A model generated the notes under the pieces. It saw only the letters and a program-made list of their open reading frames with translations, was not told the origin of the DNA and did not search any database. Positions 14,101-23,100 of a stretch of 64,000 bases of DNA are shown here, one piece after another. The first letter of the stretch is position 1, and each line of letters starts with the position of its first letter. Origin of the DNA: Astropecten irregularis. Its lineage: Eukaryota; Echinodermata; Asteroidea; Paxillosida; Astropectinidae. The translations under genes and the position numbers were made by a program. The stretch spans positions 3,658,001-3,722,000 of the forward strand of contig OZ020255.1 in NCBI GenBank assembly GCA_963971285.1. The letters run 5' to 3'.

Positions 14101-17100
14101 CAGATTACATTTTTGTAATTGACGCACCTCCCGGAGGTGCTAGTGTAGGCCAGGGCCAATGATTTTCCGTTTCAGAAAAGGGCAAATTCCATTTTGAAAA
14201 ATCCTGAATTCCGCTTCAGGCTGAAAAAATTCCGTTTCACTTTTTTCAGCACAGAAATATGCATTAAAAAGGGTATCACATAGGTTAATTATTAACAAGC
14301 AAGAGTCTCAGTTTCATGCTTCAAATCTGTTGAAAGGAGGTTTGTAAAGAAATAAAAACTGACAAAACCGTGAGACCATGACTCGGTTAAACCATAAAAC
14401 CGAAAGCCCTAAACTAAAATAGGCCCTAATAATAATAGGCAGATAGGGGCCTATCGCAAATTGAAAGTCACAGACACAGGAACGCTACAACTTGATTCCA
14501 AAGATCACCATTCAGATTACAAAATGATCAAACGAAAAAATGAACGAACAAACGAAATAATGAATACACTTAATAATATTAACCGGTATAAATACAGCGA
14601 AACTCGCTACATTTGACGTATGCTCGCGTTTAGACTTCAAATTCACGTACCAGACCGCATGGGCAGCCATTTTGTACATCCATAGTCTTGATCCAAGACG
14701 TTCGACCGGGGTGCATCACACTAGTGTCCCATTGACTTTAGTGTAAAATGCCTCAACTTCACAGTTCAAAAAATCCCACCCAGGAGTCTCTCTGTGATTA
14801 GTGCAATATTGCAAAACAAAGCTTGAACCCTCATCTACCCGATTCCTTTCAATTTTTTCTTTGTTAGCCGATCAGATTTTTTGCTAATTGCCCCAAGAAA
14901 AAAACATCCCCAAAATGTCCTTTTTCCCAAACCAACTTGCAGCCGGTTTTCATGAAGCAACCCTACACGTTCAAAACAACGTAGGGCCACATTTTAAGCC
15001 AAAATTTCTCAAGTCTTCACAACAGGCTGAAGCACTGAACCCCCAGGTTGTGATAACCCGTCAAAATTACACAATATATTTATTGCACGACCCCCCAAAT
15101 CGCATATTTTAAAAGCATTTGAGGGTACACAGAATATGATAATCAGCTCAGCGCATTGATTTTTGCGCTATTTAGTGTGGTGCACCCACCAGTCAGAGCC
15201 GTAAATAAAGAGAGTTTGGCCAACTGCGCCATGTTGGGGACCTACGGTGGAGGCGCGTACACACGTGCGCGCGGGCGCGCAAACTATTTTAGCAATGGTT
15301 GTGTGAATAATAAACCCCTCAAAAAAGTTCTGCAACTCAAGTTTGAGCGATTATATCTTTTTTGTTACGGATCTATGAAGGGTGAAACTGACATCATTGG
15401 AAAGCTTCTTTATTCCTCTTTACAATGGTGTGCCATTTGTTGTGACCACAAAACCATGGAATGTGCATTTCTCCTGAATATAGGGCAAAGATGGAAGTGA
15501 AATATTGCAGTTGGTTGACTCAAAGTTGGTCCCCAACATGGCGCCTTGTAGTCACGTGAGGGCTATTGACCAATCATAAATGAGATGCCTGAAACCGAGT
15601 TGGCCAAACTCTCTTTATTTACGGCTCTGCCACCGGTGTTCAGAGCGCGCCCTCACACGCCTGATGCATACCATCACAATTACGTACATAAAAAAAAACG
15701 CTTCTAAAGTATTGCAAGAACCAAGACAAGTCTATTAATTCTGACCGCAACAAACCATGCATCGTGCACACAGCGGAAAATCCACACAGCACACACCGCG
15801 TGGTCGCTGTGTAGGCATCGTGCGATCGAGATGTGTGTGCCGTTGTGTGAGCTCTGTTGTCCGTGTACGCTGTGTATTTTCTACGCTACAGTCCGACGCT
15901 GTTTCGGCGCTTTACGACCAAAAAGGTGGCCTTTTCTTTCGCTTTTATCTTTATATATCTCTGGGTGCCTTTTGTAGTTATTACAAAGTTCTACGATTTT
16001 CAGCATGTTGTATAATAAAATATGACTGGAAAAGAGTTTATGTTGTCATCTTAAAAATCCATTTTCCGTTTCAAGGAGCCGATTCCGTGAATTCCGTCCG
16101 TTTTCCGCAATCGCGGAAAATCAGTGGCCCTACTAGTGTTTCTTTGTTTACTGAGGCGCTAGTGTTTCTTTGTTTTCGGAGGCGCTAGTGTTTCTTTGTT
16201 TTCGGAGGCGCTAGTGTTTCTTTGTTTACTGAGGCGTTAGTGTTTCTTTGTTTCCGGCCCTGAGGTGCTAGTTTTATGTTCATTCATAATTTATTGGCAT
16301 TGGCACTGCAGTAAGATTTTCTGCCAGCCTATATTTGCCTTGTAACTGGTTGTTGATTATTTAATTAATCATTGTTTTTATTGTTGTTGGATTCAAACTC
16401 TGTTCCCCAGTGTCTCTTACTCTGTCCATCCCCACTTGCCCATAGATTCAGGATATATTTTCCTGTAAACGAACGTCCCCTCAAGTCTGCACTCAGCCGC
16501 TCGGGTGCAGCTTGTTGAAATTCTTTTAGTTTATTTATTTTGGGTGCGATTGGTGGTCAAGGCTGAGATTTCTCATTGCAGTCAACGAGCGAGCCAATTT
16601 CCGGCAATTCCTCCCATCGGGAGAGTTTTCTTATCCCGCCACAGTTTTTAAAATTGTATAAAATTGCAAGTTTAGAATGAATGCAAAAAAAAAATGAACC
16701 AAATCTGTCATGCGCGCATTGTTTGCGCCGTGTGTCGTGACTGAGCATTTATCCAGAGCTACCAAGTCTCACGCATTGTGCGTGAGACTCACGCATTTAG
16801 GGTCCGTCTCACGGTCTCACGCATGACACCCATATTTCTCACGCATCGGGACCAGACAAGGAAAAAAAAAAAAGTAGCATTATTTGCATTGTTTCCCTTT
16901 TGTTTTTCAAAATAAATTTAAAAAAAGAGAAAAAGGTCACTTAAGTATGCACCAGATCGCACCATTAAGACCTAAAAATTGAAAAAGCTCCCTACCATGG
17001 GAGGGGGACACCCCCTCCCCCACTTGGTTGCTCTGCTCCCTCACTTTCGTGCATGTGCGCGCGCTGAGACGCCGCGTCATGAAAATCTCACTCATGAAAA

Positions 17101-20100
17101 ATTTTTGAACTTGGCATCAGAGATTAAGGTCTTTCTTTTTTAACATATTATTCGACCTCTGTGACCTCTACTTCCGGTCAAACTGGAAGTAGCTCCTCAT
17201 TTGAAAGTGGTAAGAGCTAGGATCACGATTCTTTTACCAAATATCAATGTAATAGGCAAGGTCTATCTTTGTGACACATACATGTACATATTTAGATATA
17301 TAATGTTCCATAGATTCATAAATTAATTTTAAAAACATGGTGCGGAAAAGCCCTATGCTCTGTTGCAGACAGACATAGATCTCTAGTTGAGATTACAATT
17401 GAGGTATCTTCCATATATTGTTTCAGTTCACCGCGTGCGTAACACCGGATGCAGGTCAACGTTAGGTCAGAGTTAGGTCAAACTTTGATAATCGTGCATG
17501 CGCAGTTTGAATAAGAATATCGTACCATTGTGATTAGGGTCGCGATTACTCAGCCTGTGTGGACACGACAGAAAATAATCGCGATTTGAATCACCCTTTT
17601 GTACTTTTTAGTGAGTTTGAACGTGCCTGGTCGACTGGCATTCCAGGGCTTTGTTATTAACGCAAAGCCTGATTAGTGGAGACTGGGAGGTTTTACCAAG
17701 TACTGAGCACAATGCAAACAGTACTTAGCAAAAGTATGAAAAGAAAGCCACGACTTGCTTGTTGTAATTAAACTATACTGTCGATTTGCCATCACTTGTG
17801 GTAAACATGACAGGTGGAACATCCAAAAATATTGCAGCAACTCTAAATTACAGTGTACACCATGTATATTCGTTGGAAAAACTCCCCAAATGGCACAATG
17901 AAATGTCATTTGTGGTGGGCCATTATATGGATTCCCTCACTGAAGGTCATTTTTGACTCCACCTTCAATAAATCAGTACACTAAAGTAATTTATTTAGTT
18001 GGAAGGTACCGGGTATTTATTTTAAGAGCTGCCTTAAATGGTAATATTTATTTATCAGGGAAGCGTCACTAAATAGTGAGTACAATATTCCATCTTTACA
18101 CTGGATTTGACATTATAATGAATCTTCAAAAATATCTGGTAATATTTACCATTCTACCATTATTCCTTAATACTTGTTGGATTGATCAAGTACATCAAAA
18201 AAGTTTGGTGTTGTTTTAGAGTTGTGATTGAACAAGTGTGGATGATCAGGTTTTAATAATCTCATGTGCAAGGTGTGTTATAATTTACAACTTTTGGAAT
18301 ATTTATGATTTTATACATTGTTATTCATTTCAGTCGTCAGTTGACATGGTTGAAGGAAAAAATCTTACTGAAGATTACTGATTACAATGATAGAGGATTA
18401 TTGATTACAATGATAGAGGAAGAATTTGGAGTTGCTCACCTCTAAATCCTTTTAAAAATTATTTCTCCTGAAGTTTGACAAATGAATACTATGTTAAGAA
18501 AGATTTGAGGCTTTGCATGGTGACAATTGGTATGTGGATCGGTTTGAGGAAACACCATGTAAGAATCGTTCGTACTTTCGCACTTCTCATCGTTGGCACT
18601 TCTTGCAATTAAGGTCTACGTAGAGACTAGTATGCTTAGATAGTCCTCATCAGGTTCTCACAGAAGATTGAGATATACATGTAACTTGTGATGCAGATCT
18701 TTTTGTGTGAATGTTTGTTTATTTTAAAGGCCCAAAACCCCCCTCATTTTCCGAAATATAGACTTTATGCAATAGGTGATATAACTACTAAGTTACATCA
18801 TATATGACATGACATTTGGCTTTTGTGGCAAAAAAAAGTTCCAAAAGGCCACAGTATACAGTGAGCCCCTTTTCGCCTTTTTCAGAAACACTCATTACGT
18901 ATTCATGATATATGCAAGTGTGCCAAAATACCACAAAGAGACAGAAGATAAATATTGTGCCGATCTGTACCAATTAATGCAACTTCCTGCGTACACACAC
19001 TTTACATACATGTAGGGTACGTTCAGACAGCGTGTTAAATTCGCTAAAACAACTGTTTTAACCCGATCGGTTTTAGCAATATGTGTCTGGACGCTCTAAA
19101 ACAGTTATTTATCTAAAACCGATCGGTTTTATCCGCCGCTAAAACACCAAAGTTAAAACTGCTCAGAAGGAGGGTTTAGTGCTTAAAACCGATCGAAATG
19201 ACTGCTAAAACGCTGTTGGGACAGAATAACTTTCCGACATCCTGTTTCAGTGCAGAGAAGCCTGGCGGCTGGTTACGTAACACATGTTGTGGCGCGCTTG
19301 TTTATATTCAACACACAGATAAATCCGCGCGCTTTATTTTATAACTGGAAGCTAGCACGGGGTCAAGGCAAAGTGCATGACCTCTTAAAACCAAAAATAA
19401 AACCAATCTGTTTTAACTGCAAACAGTAAAATGCTGTATGGACGCAACAGAATTTTAACTTACGACTTACCCCCCGCGGTTGCCGAGCGGTTTAACTCAA
19501 TTCGTTTTAAATACAAGGCTGTCTGAACGTACCCATATGTATGTCTGTACCATACAGCAAGGAAGCTACTTGGCCCAATCTTAATTCGCAGATCTTGTCC
19601 TTCGTCGGAGCAGTTTTGTCGCTATTATTAAGTATTAATCCTAACTGATAATCCTTCAATGTAAACCAAGTAAAACATGCCATGATCTTGTTTTGTTGGT
19701 GGCTGCGACATAACCGCCCGTACAGGAACCCTGACTTAAATTTCCGAGAGACAAAAAGTTAAATTGCACGCGTGTAGGCCAAGTTCGTGCAGACTATAGA
19801 CAAATTTCAAGTGAGCTTCGCAGTAGTCCGTGATCTTCAAAAGCATTTTCCAGAGGGTTCATTCGACAAGTCTACCCTTCTACAGAAGAAACCTGGGTTC
19901 AGCACCAGTTGTATGCAAAGCATAGAGCAAAAAAAACCCGAACAATCAAGTTCAAGCCCGTGCCTGGCGAAGGCTCCTTGATACATCCCGCTCAGCAGCT
20001 TCTGTCACGACTGCGAGTAATGTTGGGCCTCCCCTCTCCAGCCCGGTCACCACGTTCACGATGGTCATCACATCGAAGGCTATAACAGATATCATTAAAA

Positions 20101-23100
20101 AAGCATGGGGCATGGGGGAGGGTGGGGTTTAAGGGTCAGCGGATATTTGTTTCCTATTATGTATTCTGAAATTTAGATTACAATTTCCTTGGAACAAAGA
20201 TTATATAACGCTACGCGCAAGATGGATAACTTACCATATGGCGCGTGGTAATTGGCATGGAGGCCGCCATTCTCCATACAGATTATACACGATCCGCCAT
20301 GTTGGTGTGCAAATAGCAAGTAGTTTGTACACGGGACATATGGGAGCTGGGAGATTTATCAAAGAAAAGGGGAGTGTTAGACAAGATTTTGGCCCGGATT
20401 CGATTGAAACTTATTGTTTATTGTAAATAGAAATATTTGACATTGGTGTGAAGCAGCTGAATATGAAAACGGTGATTTTTTTTGGTTTTCTGGACCTACT
20501 TTTGCAAGTACCGCACCCATCGCTCATATTATCTCCGTACGTGGAGCGCGCGCCTCGGCGCCCATGGCAATTACACGTTTCAGGGAGAGTTCCCCATCAG
20601 GCGCGTAGCGCTATATAATCTTTGGTTGTGACACCGCACCGGACGTACGGTCTGGTCCATGTGGGGGCTAGCGTGCATGCCGCTGCCGGCTGCTGTATTG
20701 TAAATGTGCTAATATGATGCAGGATTTTCAAACTATACGGACTTTTCTTACTTGGTCACAATGTATCAATGTATTATACGTGTGTGTATACACATGTGTC
20801 TGGCATCTCTTTTTGACATACACAGCCCGAAAGAAAACACTGAAGTTGACCTCGGCTGTTCCGCAAATTGGCAATATTGGGGGTAGCGAGAAAATCCCTG
20901 TAGTCTCTCGTAGTGTCAATTTCAGCTGGTAAATCATGTTTATTTGTGTTTTTAGTTAGTTCATCTATTTGAAGAACCCTTAAACTCTAATTAACTCATA
21001 GACTTTAATAAGGTGTATTATGAATTTTCTGTTATTCAGAATTCAGCTTAGAGACATGTCGTGTGATGATAGCCATGCTGGATGTATCCTTTTTCAAAGC
21101 TAACTTAAAAGGTGTAAAAGAGCTTCTGTTTTAATACACATATATACATGTATGTGAAAGTGCACATTTTTGCCAACATCATTACTGTCAATATTGCCAC
21201 TTATGATATATGATCTTTTGTTGTATATTTGAGTTACTAGTGACATTAGTGTATTTCCTCATTCAGCATGGACCAATTTGTGCATCAATAATTTCTGTGA
21301 ACAGTTGTTCACTGTAGTATTCATAACTTGCATGACGATTGACACTGCTCCTACTGTTGGATAGTTTGACATCTGCAATGTGTCTTTGTTGGATTTTGTG
21401 GAATCAACTTTTTGGAACAGCTACAGCATCAGTCATGTCAGTACATATTGAGTGTGGCTGAGACTGTCAACCATACATGTAGTTACAGTGACTTCTGTAA
21501 ATCTTTACAATTATGGCCGTTTTCACAACACAATTGTTTTTTTCACAACACTTTTAGGATGTGTCTTAAAACGATCATATAACACAACCTTGACTGAAGA
21601 ATGCTTTCATTGGCAAAGAAGTGTAGCTATTGTTTGTCATCATTGTACGCTTCCTTAACAAAATTGTATATACACAGCGTGATTACTCTGGCAAGATGGG
21701 TTTCAATGAGTTCAAAGAACTGTGGACCGTCCTCAATCAATGGAAGACTACATTCATGCAGTTTGATGCAGATCGTTCTGGGACAGTAGAACCACATGAA
21801 CTAAATAATGCTATTAGAAGCTTTGGTATGTAACGGTAACTTATTCATTCTGTGGTTGTTTATTAATATATTTCAGACAATTTGCTTAAAATTATGTGTG
21901 TTATTTATCCTAGCATTGAACATGTTCAGAATGAAAGCAGCCTTGAAGCAAGGAGTTGATAAATGCAAGGAATGTCAGACTTCACATTTTAATCTGATTT
22001 CAGAATTTCAGGAAAGGAACGTTTAACTTTCAGCTTTTTCCCTTGATCATGTTGATGTTTTCCAATTGTTTTGGTGGCCACTCATATCCCTGAAATGCAC
22101 GTACAGTGTAATGCTTGTTGTTATTCACATAAAAACAAATTGCAGTGCCTGGATAAGTAATGTGGTATGATTTTTAACATAATGTGAAATTTACAGGGTA
22201 CAACTTAAGTCCTCAGGCATTGGGTGTGCTGGTTAAGCGCTATGAGAAGGGAGGACGCATCACTTTTGATGACTTTGTGGCATGTACGGTACGTCTCAGA
22301 GCCCTTACAGGTTAGTTTTACAATTTAAAGATACTAATTTTCTTCTACTTTGTGTACTTCAATAATATTTCATTCTTATACATTGTGATTTATTGCCAGC
22401 TAGTTAGGTTATAAATCTTTCTTTTTTTAATAAATTTATGTAAATGATTGTTTTTTTTAAATTTGTTTTTGTTTTATCTTGTTTGGTTGTTTGTATAAAT
22501 TTTGATCACACTACTCAAACTATGCACACACTCAACTTGTCATGCTTGTGTGGATATAGCCTGAATCGAATTGTGGCATTCTGTCAATGTGGACCAACAT
22601 ACATAAACAAAATGATTCTATTAAATCAGGATGTGCGAGTTGTGTGTTACTTGAATTGGATGTCGGTCACTTCACACACAACCATGTCACCCACAACCAC
22701 TTCACTCATTTACCATAAATGATTTTAAAAATACTTCCGTCAATTGTGCCATGTATTTCATTTTTGTAAATAACCAGATTACTGTTGATGTATACTGATG
22801 CCATTATGCTTAACATTATGCCCACCATTTAGCTATTTTCCAGGGTAGAGATGCACAGAGGAATGGTTATGCCAATTTCCAGTATGATGACGTGAGTACC
22901 AAATGACACTATTGTGTTTAGTTGCTTTTATGTTCTGTACAACAAATGAAAGGTTTTTCAATTTTGCTTCTGTGTCCATATAACTACCATGTTATTAGAA
23001 TTTTGGAATGTTAAAAGTGTCCGAAACACTTTTTATTTTTGAAGCTAAAAAAAAAAAGGTACAGTACAGGATTGGTTACATACGTAAACACAGATTTACG

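Noticed and set aside
22849-22891. Alternative start of sorcin exon 7 after the TTTTCCAG acceptor
   Set aside because: It breaks the phase with exon 6 and removes residues between EF4 and EF5. The CATTTAG acceptor keeps both.
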